64,000 nucleotides of DNA from Williamsia sp. (GTDB lineage: Bacteria; Actinomycetota; Actinomycetes; Mycobacteriales; Mycobacteriaceae): NCBI RefSeq assembly GCF_016462415.1, contig NZ_JAEMTF010000001.1, positions 44,338 through 108,337 of the forward strand, given 5' to 3'. The notes under the pieces are model-generated. The model searched no databases and was not told where the DNA came from. It worked only from the letters and a program-made list of their open reading frames with translations. The position numbers and the translations under genes are program-made. Within the stretch, counting starts at the first letter, position 1. The number at the start of each line of letters is the position of its first letter. Shown piece after piece: positions 42,713 to 52,690 of the stretch.

Positions 42713-43387
42713 ATGAACAACTCGCACAAAGCAACCCGCCGTGCCGCGGGGCTCGCCGGGACCAGCGCCGCGCTGGTCGCTGCCGCAGCACTACTGGCAC
42801 AGGGCTCGGCGAACGCCGACGTCTTCGTGAAGCTGCCCAACCAGGTCCAGAACACCACCCTGCAGGACGGCACCAAGGTGTCGATCACCCGCACGGGTGA
42901 GACCGCGACCATCGCACCGTCGCTGGGCGGGACGCCGCTGCACCGCGCCGCACAGGTGTCCGCGCGGTACCAGGTGACCTCCAGCAAGAAGGCCAAGATC
43001 CGCATCCAGGCCGGGTACATCGTCGGCTGCCAGGTCAGCATCGCGTCCACCACCTCCGGTGGCAGCGGGACCACCACCGAGAACCTCGCGGGGACCAGCA
43101 CCGCCACCGGCGGCGGCGCGAACCAGTCGCTCACGCTGGGGCCGGGCCAGGCGACCCAGTACTTCATCAACCAGGTGGAGAAGGCCGACGATTTCGGCAG
43201 CCAGCAGTACACCAACAACGTCGACTACGAGGGCTCCAAGCTCAAGCTCAGCTACACGGGCTCGCAGCTGCAGCTGACCGGCTGTGCCGGTTACGCCCAG
43301 GCGCGCTCGGTCGCGATCGTGCGCGTGCGCACGTCGAACGTCGACAAGCAGGTCACGTTCTACGGCAAGCCGTTCTCGATCGGTTGA
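42713..43387 (+). CDS. MspA family porin (copy 2)
   Basis: Signal peptide; DVFVKLPNQ, AGYIVGCQVSI, LTGCAGYAQARSV...FYGKPFSIG. Confidence 0.9.
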   Translation: MNNSHKATRRAAGLAGTSAALVAAAALLAQGSANADVFVKLPNQVQNTTLQDGTKVSITRTGETATIAPSLGGTPLHRAAQVSARYQVTSSKKAKIRIQAGYIVGCQVSIASTTSGGSGTTTENLAGTSTATGGGANQSLTLGPGQATQYFINQVEKADDFGSQQYTNNVDYEGSKLKLSYTGSQLQLTGCAGYAQARSVAIVRVRTSNVDKQVTFYGKPFSIG

Positions 43388-43406
43388 TCTGAACCCCTCT
43401 CACGAG

Positions 43407-43442
43407 ACGAATGCCCCCGGCCTGGTGGTCGGGGGCATTCGT
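43407..43442. terminator. Bidirectional terminator between porin 2 and the beta-propeller lipoprotein gene
   Basis: ACGAATGCCCCCG / CGGGGGCATTCGT perfect 13-bp stem, 10-nt loop. Confidence 0.75.
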
Positions 43443-43460
43443 CGTTCCGCGATGGGTTAC

Positions 43461-44510
43461 TCAGCGTGGCAACTGATCTGCAGGGATGATCTGCAACGAA
43501 CTGGCCTCGCCGGGCGCGCTGCCGGTGACGGCGACGATGCCGGTCACCGGGTCCATCGCCACCGAGTTCGCCTGCTGCACCGTGGGGACGTCGCCCTTGA
43601 TGCGCGGCTTGGCGGGATCGGTCATGTCCACCAGTCGGAGCGTGTTCGACGACCCCAGGGTGACCAGCAGCGTCTTGGTGCGCGCGTCATAACTGAGCCC
43701 GTACGGCTTGCCGGGAGCATCGATGCGGGCGACGTCGGTGACCTGCGGGGTGATCCGTTCGATCAGTACCGCGCCACCATCGGTGTCGGCGAACGCCACC
43801 AAGCCGTCACCGAGGGCGTGGGCGTGGGTCAGCCGGGTTCCGATCCGTTTGCTCGCGACCTCGGTCATGGTGGTGCCGTCATAGATGAACACACCGTTGC
43901 CCTGGACGTCGGCCATGGCGGCGTAGCGCCCGACCGCGGCGACACCGCCAGGCTGCGGTGGACCGGCGGGCAACGACTTGACGAGCTTGCCGTCACGGAT
44001 GAACAACGCGCCGCCGCCGTGTTCGTTGGTGCCGACGAGAGTCCCGTCCGAGGTACGCACCGCGTCGTGCGGCAGGTCGCCGACACCGGTCGCGATCGGC
44101 CCGAAGGTCCCGTCGAACGACAGTTCGGTGATGGTGTTCGAGGTCTCGAGCGGGAGGATCACCGGGCCGTCGGGGCCGGCGAGCTCGAGATGCCTGGGTG
44201 CGCCGGCGGTCGGGATGCTGCGGACCACCGATCCGGTACGCACGTTGACCAGGGTTATGGCGTCGGGCCGCCGCACACCGACCGCGGCGATGCCGGAGGT
44301 GCCGATGACGACGCCCTCGGGCTCGTTGCCGACCTCGATGACCCTGCCCGCAGGAGTCACCGTCGGTGCCGGCGCCACGGCGGGTTCCGCCGCGACCGGG
44401 GTGGCCGACGATGACGATGCGGGGGCGTCACCGCCTTCCGAATCCGTGCCACAACCCGCGACCAACACGACCGACAGAGCCACCGCAGTGGTGGCGACCA
44501 GAGACCTCAT
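43461..44510 (-). CDS. Lipoprotein with YncE-like beta-propeller
   Basis: Lipobox LVAGC; repeated propeller-like blades (VIEVGNEPEGVVIGTSGIAAVGVRRPDAITLVNVRTG). Confidence 0.8.
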   Translation of the reverse strand: MRSLVATTAVALSVVLVAGCGTDSEGGDAPASSSSATPVAAEPAVAPAPTVTPAGRVIEVGNEPEGVVIGTSGIAAVGVRRPDAITLVNVRTGSVVRSIPTAGAPRHLELAGPDGPVILPLETSNTITELSFDGTFGPIATGVGDLPHDAVRTSDGTLVGTNEHGGGALFIRDGKLVKSLPAGPPQPGGVAAVGRYAAMADVQGNGVFIYDGTTMTEVASKRIGTRLTHAHALGDGLVAFADTDGGAVLIERITPQVTDVARIDAPGKPYGLSYDARTKTLLVTLGSSNTLRLVDMTDPAKPRIKGDVPTVQQANSVAMDPVTGIVAVTGSAPGEASSLQIIPADQLPR

Positions 44511-44639
44511 GACTCCAGTGTGCCTGCACCGGCGTTCACCCGAGCGTCACTTCTCCCATCCACGCGCCCGCGTAGGGTCGGTGAGGGCAGATGCACACAT
44601 GTTTATGCGACCTCGCCGGTCGCGGAAGAGGAGCAATTC

Positions 44640-45071
44640 GTGACGATCAAAGCAACCGACTACAACCATGTTCGGTTGACCGTCCGGGACATCGCCACCT
44701 CCCGTAAGTTCTACGACGACGTCTTCGGATTCGACGTCGCGTTCGAGGCGCCGCCCGCCGACGCCGACGACGCCACCAAGGAAGCCCTCTCGTTCCTGTT
44801 CGGTGGTGTCATCTACCAGTTCGGTGGCGGCCTCCTCGGACTGCGCCCGGTCGCCCCGGGAGACGACTCGTTCACCGAGGACCGGTGCGGTCTCGATCAC
44901 CTGAGCTTCTCGGTCGCCGGTCTGTCGGATCTGCACGATGCGGCCGCGACCCTGGACAAGCTCGGCGTCGCCCACGAGGGCGTCAAGGATCTCGGCGACG
45001 CGGGCATCGCCATCCTCGAGTTCCGCGATCCCGACAACATCGCTCTGGAGATCTCCGGCCCCAACAGCTGA
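44640..45071 (+). CDS. VOC family (glyoxalase/dioxygenase fold) protein
   Basis: YNHVRLTVRDIATSRKFYDDVFGFDVAFE; EFRDPDNIALEI. Confidence 0.88.
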   Translation: MTIKATDYNHVRLTVRDIATSRKFYDDVFGFDVAFEAPPADADDATKEALSFLFGGVIYQFGGGLLGLRPVAPGDDSFTEDRCGLDHLSFSVAGLSDLHDAAATLDKLGVAHEGVKDLGDAGIAILEFRDPDNIALEISGPNS

Positions 45072-45073
45072 GC

Positions 45074-46480
45074 ATGACCGCCGACGCGCGCGTCCGGACG
45101 GTCTCGGCGGCACTCGCCGAGATCGTCGGTCCGCGCGACGTGCTCCACACCGAGCACGTCGGATCCGATTACGGCCACGACGAGGCACTGCACATCGAGC
45201 CGGTCACGCCGATGTACGTCGTCCGGCCGTCGACGCCGGAGCAGGTGGCGGCCGTGCTCCGGTACGCGGGCGAGCACGCGATCCCGGTCACCGCACGTGG
45301 CTCCGGCACCGGATTGTCCGGCGCGGCACGTCCGCTCGCCGACGGCATGGTCATCTCGTTCGAGAACATGTCCGAGATCCTCGAGGTCGATGTCGACAAC
45401 CAGGTCGCCGTGGTCCAGCCCGGCGTCGGACTCGCAGCCCTGGACGAGGCCGCCGGGCGGGTGGGTCTCATGTACTCGGTGTACCCGGGTGAGCTCAGCG
45501 CCAGCATCGGCGGGACGGTCGGCACCAACGCCGGCGGCATGCGGGCGGTGAAGTACGGCGTCACCCGCCACAACGTGCTCGGCCTGCAGGCCGCACTCGT
45601 GACCGGTGCGCTGATCCGGACCGGCGGCGCCATCGCCAAGGTGTCCACCGGCTACGACCTGACCCAGCTCATCATCGGCTCGGAGGGGACCCTGGCGCTC
45701 GCCACCGAGGTGACGGTGAAATTGCATCCGAGACTGGCGTATTCGGCCACCGTGCTCGCTCCGTTCGCCACGGTCGACGAGGTCGTCGGGATCGTGCCTG
45801 CGGTCATCGCGACCGGGTGCGCGCCGGTCATCCTCGAGTACATCGACGCGATGACAATGGCGTCGATCACCTACTCGCAGGACCTCTCGCTCGGGATCCC
45901 CGACGCGCTCCGGGACACCGCGCAGGCGTATCTGGTCGTGTCGCTGGAGAACCGCGACCGCGACCGTCTCGACGGCGACATCGAACTACTGGGGGCGCTG
46001 GTGGCGCAGCGCGGCGCGCTCGACACGTTCGTGCTCGACGGTGGATCGGCCCGTGCGTTGATCGGCGCGCGTGAGAAGGCATTCTGGACCGCCAAGGCCG
46101 CCGGCGCCGACGACATCATCGACCTGGTGGTGCCCCGCACCGCGATGCCCGCATTCCTCGCACGGTCGCGTGAACTCGCCACGACCGCAGGTGGGGCGGC
46201 GATCGGCTGCGGTCACGCCGGGGACGGCAACGTCCACCTCGCGATCTTCTGCCCCGACACCGACGCCCGCCGTGGACTGCTCCACGACATCTTCGCGCTG
46301 GGGATGAGCATGGGTGGCGCCATCTCCGGCGAACACGGTGTGGGACGCGCCAAGTCGGCACACTTCGCCGAGTTGACCGATCCGGCGGTGATCGCGGTGA
46401 TGCGCGAGATCAAACGAGGATTCGACCCGTCCGGGATACTCAATCCCGGCGTTCTGTTCGGTGAAGGGGAACCAGCATGA
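45074..46480 (+). CDS. FAD-linked oxidase (GlcD-like D-2-hydroxyacid dehydrogenase)
   Basis: PVTARGSGTGLSGAA, GTVGTNAGGMRAVKYG, GEHGVGRAK. Confidence 0.93.
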   Translation: MTADARVRTVSAALAEIVGPRDVLHTEHVGSDYGHDEALHIEPVTPMYVVRPSTPEQVAAVLRYAGEHAIPVTARGSGTGLSGAARPLADGMVISFENMSEILEVDVDNQVAVVQPGVGLAALDEAAGRVGLMYSVYPGELSASIGGTVGTNAGGMRAVKYGVTRHNVLGLQAALVTGALIRTGGAIAKVSTGYDLTQLIIGSEGTLALATEVTVKLHPRLAYSATVLAPFATVDEVVGIVPAVIATGCAPVILEYIDAMTMASITYSQDLSLGIPDALRDTAQAYLVVSLENRDRDRLDGDIELLGALVAQRGALDTFVLDGGSARALIGAREKAFWTAKAAGADDIIDLVVPRTAMPAFLARSRELATTAGGAAIGCGHAGDGNVHLAIFCPDTDARRGLLHDIFALGMSMGGAISGEHGVGRAKSAHFAELTDPAVIAVMREIKRGFDPSGILNPGVLFGEGEPA

Positions 46481-48033
46481 CCAACGGCGCCAACGCGGTG
46501 ATCAGCTCGCTCGTCGATTCCGGTGTGCAGGTGTGCTTCGGCAACCCCGGAACCTCGGAGATGCACTTCGTCGCCGCGCTCGACTCCGTGCCGCAGATGC
46601 GCGCGGTCCTCTGCCTGTTCGAGGGGGTCGTCACCGGGGCGGCGGACGGCTACGCCCGGGTGACCGGCCGACCGGCCGCCACGCTGCTGCATCTGGGACC
46701 GGGTATGGCCAACGGCCTGGCAAACCTGCACAACGCGCGCCGCGCACACACCCCGATCGTCAACATCGTCGGCGACCACGCGACCTACCACCACCGCTAC
46801 GACGCACCGTTGGAATCCGACATCGCCACGCTCGGATCGTGGCTGCAGGGGTGGACGCGGACGGCGACCTCGACCGAGACGGTCGGGCAGGATGTCGCCG
46901 ACGCGGTGGCCGCGTCGACGGACGGCGCCGGGCAGATCGCCACCGTCATCCTCCCCGCGGACATCTCCTGGACCGCCGGTGGAACCGTCGGGACCGCCGT
47001 GGCACCGGTGCCGCGTGCCGTCCCCGACGAGCAGGTGATCGCCGGGATCGCCGAGGCCCTGACCTCGGGTGCGAAGACAGTGATCCTCATCGGCGCCGAG
47101 GCCACACGGATCGACGGACTCCTCGCGGTCAGCCGGATCGCGAACGCCACCGGGGCAACGGTTCTCGTCGAGACGTTCCCCGCCGCGCTCGACCGGGGTG
47201 CCGGTGTCCCGAGCTTCGACCGGCTCGGCTACCTGGCCGAAGCGGCCCAGGCGCAACTCGACGGGATCGAACACCTCGTCCTCATCGGGGCCCGCTCGCC
47301 GGTGTCGTTTTTCGCCTACCCGGACAAGGCAAGTGACCTGGTGCCCGACGGCGCCACGGTGCACACCCTCGTCGACATCCGCGACGACGTCCTCGGTGCG
47401 GTGACCGCGCTGGCCGACCGCGTGGCGGCCGAGCACACCGCGACGGTGCAGGATCGGGTCGAGGTCGACCTGCCGAGCGGCGATCTGACGTTGGCGAACT
47501 GGGTCCAGGTCGTCGGCTCCGTCCTCCCGGAGGGCGCCATCATCTCCGACGAGGCGAACACGTCGGGTCTGATGTTGCCCGCCGCGACCGCCGGTGCGCC
47601 ACGACACCAGGTGCTCACGTTGACCGGGGGTGCCATCGGACAGGGACTACCCGTCGCCGTCGGTGCCGCGATCGCCGCCCCGGACCGTCCCGTGCTCGCG
47701 CTGCAGTCCGACGGCAGTGCGCTCTACACGATCTCGTCGCTGTGGACGATGGCGCGGGAGAACCTGAACGTGACCACCGTGCTGCTCAACAACAGCGCCT
47801 ACGCCATCCTGCGGATGGAACTGCAACGCGTCGGCGCGCAGAGCGGTGGCGAGAAGGCGAACTCGCTGCTCGACCTGTCCCACCCGGACATGGACTTCGT
47901 CGCCATGTCCACCGGGTTCGGCGTCCCGGCCGTGCGGGTCACAACAGCCGAGGACCTCGCGACCGAACTGAATCGCGCCTTCGCAGAGGAGGGACCTCAC
48001 CTCATCGAGGCCATCATCCCACCCCTGCTCTAG
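46477..48033 (+). CDS. ilvX: TPP-dependent acetolactate synthase-like enzyme (IlvX-like)
   Basis: VCFGNPGTSEMHFVAALDSVPQMRAVLCLFEGVVTGAADGYARV; TPP region; ATGA overlap with preceding gene. Confidence 0.85.
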   Translation: MTNGANAVISSLVDSGVQVCFGNPGTSEMHFVAALDSVPQMRAVLCLFEGVVTGAADGYARVTGRPAATLLHLGPGMANGLANLHNARRAHTPIVNIVGDHATYHHRYDAPLESDIATLGSWLQGWTRTATSTETVGQDVADAVAASTDGAGQIATVILPADISWTAGGTVGTAVAPVPRAVPDEQVIAGIAEALTSGAKTVILIGAEATRIDGLLAVSRIANATGATVLVETFPAALDRGAGVPSFDRLGYLAEAAQAQLDGIEHLVLIGARSPVSFFAYPDKASDLVPDGATVHTLVDIRDDVLGAVTALADRVAAEHTATVQDRVEVDLPSGDLTLANWVQVVGSVLPEGAIISDEANTSGLMLPAATAGAPRHQVLTLTGGAIGQGLPVAVGAAIAAPDRPVLALQSDGSALYTISSLWTMARENLNVTTVLLNNSAYAILRMELQRVGAQSGGEKANSLLDLSHPDMDFVAMSTGFGVPAVRVTTAEDLATELNRAFAEEGPHLIEAIIPPLL

Positions 48034-48042
48034 CGGTGTGCC

Positions 48043-49248
48043 TCAGACGAAGGCGCTGAACCCGGTGACGCCGCGGCCCACGATCAGGTTGTTCATCTGC
48101 GAGGTGCCCTCATAGGAGTAGAGCGCCTCGGCGTCGACGAAGTACCGGATGACGTCGTAGTCGAGCAGGATCCCGTTGCCGCCCATGATCTCTCGGGCCC
48201 AGCCGACCACCTCGCGCAACCGCGTCGTGCAGTAGGTCTTGCACAGTGCTGCGTGTTCGTCGCGATAGACACCCTGATCCTGCAGCTGTGACACCTGCAT
48301 TGCCAGCCCCAGACAGGCGGTGACGTTGCCCGCCATGCGGGCGATGAGGTCGGAGATGAGTTGGAACGAGGCGATGGGCTTGCCGAACTGCTCGCGCTCC
48401 TGCGCGTAGGCCACCGCCTTCTCGTAGGCGCCGATCATCACGCCGACGGCGCTCCACGCCACCCCGCCGCGGGTGAGGCGCAGGACCTTGCCGGTGTCGG
48501 CGAAGGAGTTGGCGTTCTCGAGCTTGTTGGCCCCGGGGACTCGGCAGTCCTCGAAGTAGAGATCGGCGTTCTCGACGGCGCGCAAGGAGTACTTGCGTTC
48601 GATCTTCTCCGCGCGGAACCCCTCGAAGTCCTTCTCCACGACGAAACCCTTGACCTCGCCGTCTTCCTCGTCCTTGGCGTAGACGATGACGAGGTCGGCG
48701 AAGGTGGCGTTGCCGATCCATCGCTTGCTGCCGTTGAGGATCCAGTCGTCGCCGTCGCGACGCGCGGTGGTCGACAGCCCGCCGGCGACGTCGGAACCGC
48801 CGTCGGGTTCGGAGAGCCCGAAGGCGCCGACGAGTTCCATTCGGCGCATCGCCGGGAGCCAGCGGTCACGCTGCTCGGCGGAACCGAGGATCGAGATGCT
48901 GCTCATCGCCAGACCACTGTGGACGCCGAACATCGTCCCGGTGGACGGGTCGACCCGCGCGAACTCCAGCCCGAGCCACCCGGTGAGCACCTTGCGGTGC
49001 GGTTTGCGTCCGTCGAACTCGTATCCGAGTCCGACGATGTCCAGCTCGGCCAGCCGCGGCAGCAGGTGCCGCGGCGACTCGCCCTTCTCCCAGAACTCGT
49101 TCGCCCGCGGGGCGACCTCCTCGGCGAGGAAACGTCGTACCCGGAGGATGATCTCGCTCTCCTCGTCGGTCAGCGCGGCCTGGTATCCGAACAGGTCGGA
49201 GGCCAGATAGCTGGGGGACAGCGGTTCCATCGGTTCATGCGAGCTCAT
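48043..49248 (-). CDS. Acyl-CoA dehydrogenase family protein
   Basis: FGLSEPDGGSDVAGGLSTTARRDGDDWILNGSKRWIGNATFADL. Confidence 0.93.
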   Translation of the reverse strand: MSSHEPMEPLSPSYLASDLFGYQAALTDEESEIILRVRRFLAEEVAPRANEFWEKGESPRHLLPRLAELDIVGLGYEFDGRKPHRKVLTGWLGLEFARVDPSTGTMFGVHSGLAMSSISILGSAEQRDRWLPAMRRMELVGAFGLSEPDGGSDVAGGLSTTARRDGDDWILNGSKRWIGNATFADLVIVYAKDEEDGEVKGFVVEKDFEGFRAEKIERKYSLRAVENADLYFEDCRVPGANKLENANSFADTGKVLRLTRGGVAWSAVGVMIGAYEKAVAYAQEREQFGKPIASFQLISDLIARMAGNVTACLGLAMQVSQLQDQGVYRDEHAALCKTYCTTRLREVVGWAREIMGGNGILLDYDVIRYFVDAEALYSYEGTSQMNNLIVGRGVTGFSAFV

Positions 49249-49416
49249 CGGTGAGTCCTCTCCGCGGGCGGGCGGGCCGCATTCGCGATGTCTGCACGTG
49301 TCTACGACTCCATTGACGATCGTAATGGGGCGGCTGAGTCGGGCCGGGTGGACTGCGTGGTTACATCGATCGTGCGTCGGTCGTCAGACCGGGCGTCTGA
49401 CACCGAGGAGCTGGTT

Positions 49417-50556
49417 GTGGCCGTTGACCGTTTGTTGCCCACCGACGAGGCCCGCGAGCTGATCCAGCTGACCCGTGACATCGCAGCCAAGACGCTCGGC
49501 CCGATCGTCGACGGCCACGAGAAGCGGGAACAGTATCCCGACGGGGTCTTCGCAACGCTCGGCGAGGCGGGTCTGCTGAGCCTGCCGTATCCCGAGGAGT
49601 GGGGCGGCGGTGGCCAGCCCTACGAGGTCTACCTCCAGGTGCTCGAGGAACTCGCCTCGGCGTGGGCGGCCGTGGCGGTCGCGGCGAGTGTGCACGGCCT
49701 GGCCTGCTACCCGGTGAGCGCCTTCGGTACCGAGGAGCAGAAGGCACGTTGGCTGCCCGACATGCTCGGCGGCGCCACCATCGGCGCCTACAGCCTGTCC
49801 GAACCGCAGGCCGGCTCCGATGCCGCGGCACTGACGTGTCGGGCCGTCGCCGCGGGGGATCACTACGTCATCGACGGCGCCAAGGCGTGGATCACCCACG
49901 GTGGGGTCGCCGACTTCTACAACCTCTTCGCCCGCACCGGGGAGGGGTCGAAGGGAATCTCCTGTTTCCTCGTCGACAAGAGCACTCCGAACCTGACGTT
50001 CGGCAAGCCCGAGGAGAAGATGGGCCTGCACGCGATACCCACCACCTCAGCGCACTACGACGGTGCGCACGTCGAAGCCGACCGGCTCGTGGGCGCTGAG
50101 GGGCAGGGCCTGCAGATCGCGTTCTCCGCACTGGACTCGGGACGCCTCGGCATCGCCGCGGTCGCCGTCGGCATCGCGCAGGCCGCTCTCGACGACGCGG
50201 TCGCCTATGCGCAGGAACGGTCCACGTTCGGCCGCAAGATCATCGATCATCAGGGTCTCGGGTTCGTGCTCGCCGACATGGCCGCCGCCGTCGACTCCGC
50301 GAGGGCGACGTACCTCGACGCCGCTCGCAGACGTGATGCAGGCCTGCCCTACTCGCGCAACGCGTCGGTCGCGAAGCTCATCGCAACCGACGCGGCGATG
50401 AAGGTGACCACCGACGCCGTCCAGGTCTTCGGCGGGTACGGCTACACCCGGGACTTCCGGGTCGAGCGGTACATGCGCGACGCGAAGGTCACCCAGATCT
50501 TCGAGGGGACCAACCAGATCCAGCGCCTCGTCATCAGTCGATCCCTGGCCGGCTGA
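49417..50556 (+). CDS. Acyl-CoA dehydrogenase family protein
   Basis: GTG start after GAGGAG; YSLSEPQAGSDAAALTCRAVAAGDHYVIDGAKAWITHGG; VFGGYGYTRDFRVERYMRDAKVTQIFEGTNQIQRLVISR. Confidence 0.95.
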   Translation: MAVDRLLPTDEARELIQLTRDIAAKTLGPIVDGHEKREQYPDGVFATLGEAGLLSLPYPEEWGGGGQPYEVYLQVLEELASAWAAVAVAASVHGLACYPVSAFGTEEQKARWLPDMLGGATIGAYSLSEPQAGSDAAALTCRAVAAGDHYVIDGAKAWITHGGVADFYNLFARTGEGSKGISCFLVDKSTPNLTFGKPEEKMGLHAIPTTSAHYDGAHVEADRLVGAEGQGLQIAFSALDSGRLGIAAVAVGIAQAALDDAVAYAQERSTFGRKIIDHQGLGFVLADMAAAVDSARATYLDAARRRDAGLPYSRNASVAKLIATDAAMKVTTDAVQVFGGYGYTRDFRVERYMRDAKVTQIFEGTNQIQRLVISRSLAG

Positions 50557-50560
50557 GCAG

Positions 50561-51451
50561 ATGAGCGCGCAGATGCGGTTGGTCGCGGGTGTCATGCGGC
50601 TGACCCGCAAACGACAGATGTCGACGCCCGCACGTGCACAGCGACGCATCCACGCGCCGAAGGGGTCGGCCGAGCCGACGCCGGCGATCCGGGACCGGCA
50701 CACCGTCACGCAGTACCGAGAACACGGCTTCGACGTCCACCGCATCGTCCCGAAGGACGGCCGGTTCACCCGATCGGTGCTGTACCTGCACGGCGGTGCC
50801 TACATCGCCGAGATCGCGCCGCAGCACTACGGTTTCATCAGCAGGCTGGTCGATGCCGGGGTCCGCGTCGACGTACCCGCGTACGGACTGGCGCCACAGC
50901 ACACCGCGGTGCAGGCCTACGACCTGGTCGAGTCGGTGTATCGGCGGTTGCTCACCGACGCCACCCCGTCGGAGATCACCGTGATGGGCGATTCGGCGGG
51001 GGCCGGGATCGCGCTGGGTTTCGTCCAGCAGGTGGCGGCTCTCGACCTTCCCCAGCCGGGGCAGGTCGTACTCGTGTCACCGTGGCTCGACGCGGAGTTG
51101 TCGAACCCGGAGATCGCCGGGGTGGAGAAGCGCGACCCGTGGCTGAGTTCCGTCGGGTTGCGTGCGGCGGCGCGGGCGTGGGCCGGCGACCTACCGCTCG
51201 ACGATCCGCGGGTCAGTCCCATCCGCGGATCGGTGCGCGGTCTCCCACCGGTCGAGATCTGGTGCGGTACCCGCGATCTGTTCCTGCCCGACGTGTTGGC
51301 CCTGACCCGCGGCATCCGCGCAGGCGGTGGACAGGTGCGACTGACGCAGTGCGAGGGGGCCATTCACGTCTACCCGGTCCTGCCGACCCCGGAGGGGAAG
51401 GTCGCCACCCGCGAGATCGTCGCTTCGATCGCCGATCCGAGAGGGCCCTGA
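50561..51451 (+). CDS. Alpha/beta hydrolase fold protein (HSL-like)
   Basis: VLYLHGGAYIAEIAPQHY; VMGDSAGAGIALGF. Confidence 0.92.
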   Translation: MSAQMRLVAGVMRLTRKRQMSTPARAQRRIHAPKGSAEPTPAIRDRHTVTQYREHGFDVHRIVPKDGRFTRSVLYLHGGAYIAEIAPQHYGFISRLVDAGVRVDVPAYGLAPQHTAVQAYDLVESVYRRLLTDATPSEITVMGDSAGAGIALGFVQQVAALDLPQPGQVVLVSPWLDAELSNPEIAGVEKRDPWLSSVGLRAAARAWAGDLPLDDPRVSPIRGSVRGLPPVEIWCGTRDLFLPDVLALTRGIRAGGGQVRLTQCEGAIHVYPVLPTPEGKVATREIVASIADPRGP

Positions 51452-51462
51452 GCGCGCCGTGA

Positions 51463-51921
51463 TCAGAGGGTGGACAGATCCGGTACGCCCGCCATGCACT
51501 CGATCCGCACGCCGTCGGGGTCGGTGAGGTACACCGCGCCGGTGACCGATCCACCGGCCCCCTCCATCCTCGAGACCGTGTGTCGCTGAGCGGTTCCGCC
51601 GTACTGCTCGGCGAGCTCCCACAGATCGTCGATCGCCTCCACCCGGAAGGCGAGGTGCGTGAACCCGAACTGGTTCATCGCTCGTCGCTCGCGGTCTCCG
51701 ACCCCGTCGGGCGTGGTCCACCGCACCAGTTCCAGCCGCATGTCCGGACGCGCCAGCATCCGTGAGGTGAACTGGCCGTCGATCTCCATCGTGGCGGCGA
51801 ACTCGGGGCCGAGATCCATCGTGAACAGCTCACGGAACCCGAGGACGTTGACGTAGAACGCCGTGGAGCGGTCGAGATCGGAACAGCAGATCCCGATGTG
51901 AGACCACGATTGGATCGCCAT
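51463..51921 (-). CDS. VOC family protein
   Basis: SWSHIGICCSDLDRSTAFYVNVLGFRELF; YLTDPDGVRIECM. Confidence 0.9.
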   Translation of the reverse strand: MAIQSWSHIGICCSDLDRSTAFYVNVLGFRELFTMDLGPEFAATMEIDGQFTSRMLARPDMRLELVRWTTPDGVGDRERRAMNQFGFTHLAFRVEAIDDLWELAEQYGGTAQRHTVSRMEGAGGSVTGAVYLTDPDGVRIECMAGVPDLSTL

Positions 51922-52054
51922 GTCATCCACCTCTCGCAGTGATCGTCCCGCCGTATGTGTCTATCACCGCGACCGAGCTGACCGAGTACCTTTCGGTGAG
52001 CGGGTGCTCTGCGAGGTGTCGGTTCGCGCGTGATCGACAGGAAGACAGGTGGTC

Positions 52055-52690
52055 ATGTCGAATCGCTATGCGCGCCTGATGTTCGGTCGTGGTGCGCTCG
52101 AACGGCAACGGGCCGACGGCAGCTATGCGGTGTACGGGGCGAACGCCGACCGCGACGACGACGGACCGGACCATCTCGATGAACGCGAGATCGGGCTGCT
52201 GAGCAGCGTGTTCCAGTTCCACCTCGCGACGGCCACGGCCGACGGGTACCCCTACATCCAGTACCGCAGCGGACCGCGTGGGTTCCTGCACCATCTGGGC
52301 GAGGACACCATCGGCTTCGCCGACTTCCACGGCAACGCCCAGTTCGTGTCGGTGGGCAACATCGACGACAACGGCCGGATCGCGATGTTCGTCGCCGACT
52401 ATCCCCGCAAGATCCGGCTCAAGCTGTTCGGCCACGCCACCGTCGTCGACGCCGCGGAGGACCCCGAACTGCTGTCGCGGCTGATGACAGTGGGTGACTC
52501 GCGTATCGCGGCCCGGGCCGAACGCAGCATCGTGATCACCATCGAGGCGTTCGACTGGAACTGTTCGCGCAGCCTGGTCCCGCAGTACGACCGCGACTAC
52601 GTGCGCGCCCTGAACCAGGCACACGCCGCCGAGACCGCGGAGTTGCGTGCCCGCATCGCCGATCTCGAGCGTCAGATCACCGAGGCCTGA
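52055..52690 (+). CDS. Pyridoxamine 5'-phosphate oxidase family protein
   Basis: FQFHLATATADGYPYIQYRSGPRGFLHHLGEDTIGFADFHGNAQFVSVGNI. Confidence 0.9.
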   Translation: MSNRYARLMFGRGALERQRADGSYAVYGANADRDDDGPDHLDEREIGLLSSVFQFHLATATADGYPYIQYRSGPRGFLHHLGEDTIGFADFHGNAQFVSVGNIDDNGRIAMFVADYPRKIRLKLFGHATVVDAAEDPELLSRLMTVGDSRIAARAERSIVITIEAFDWNCSRSLVPQYDRDYVRALNQAHAAETAELRARIADLERQITEA

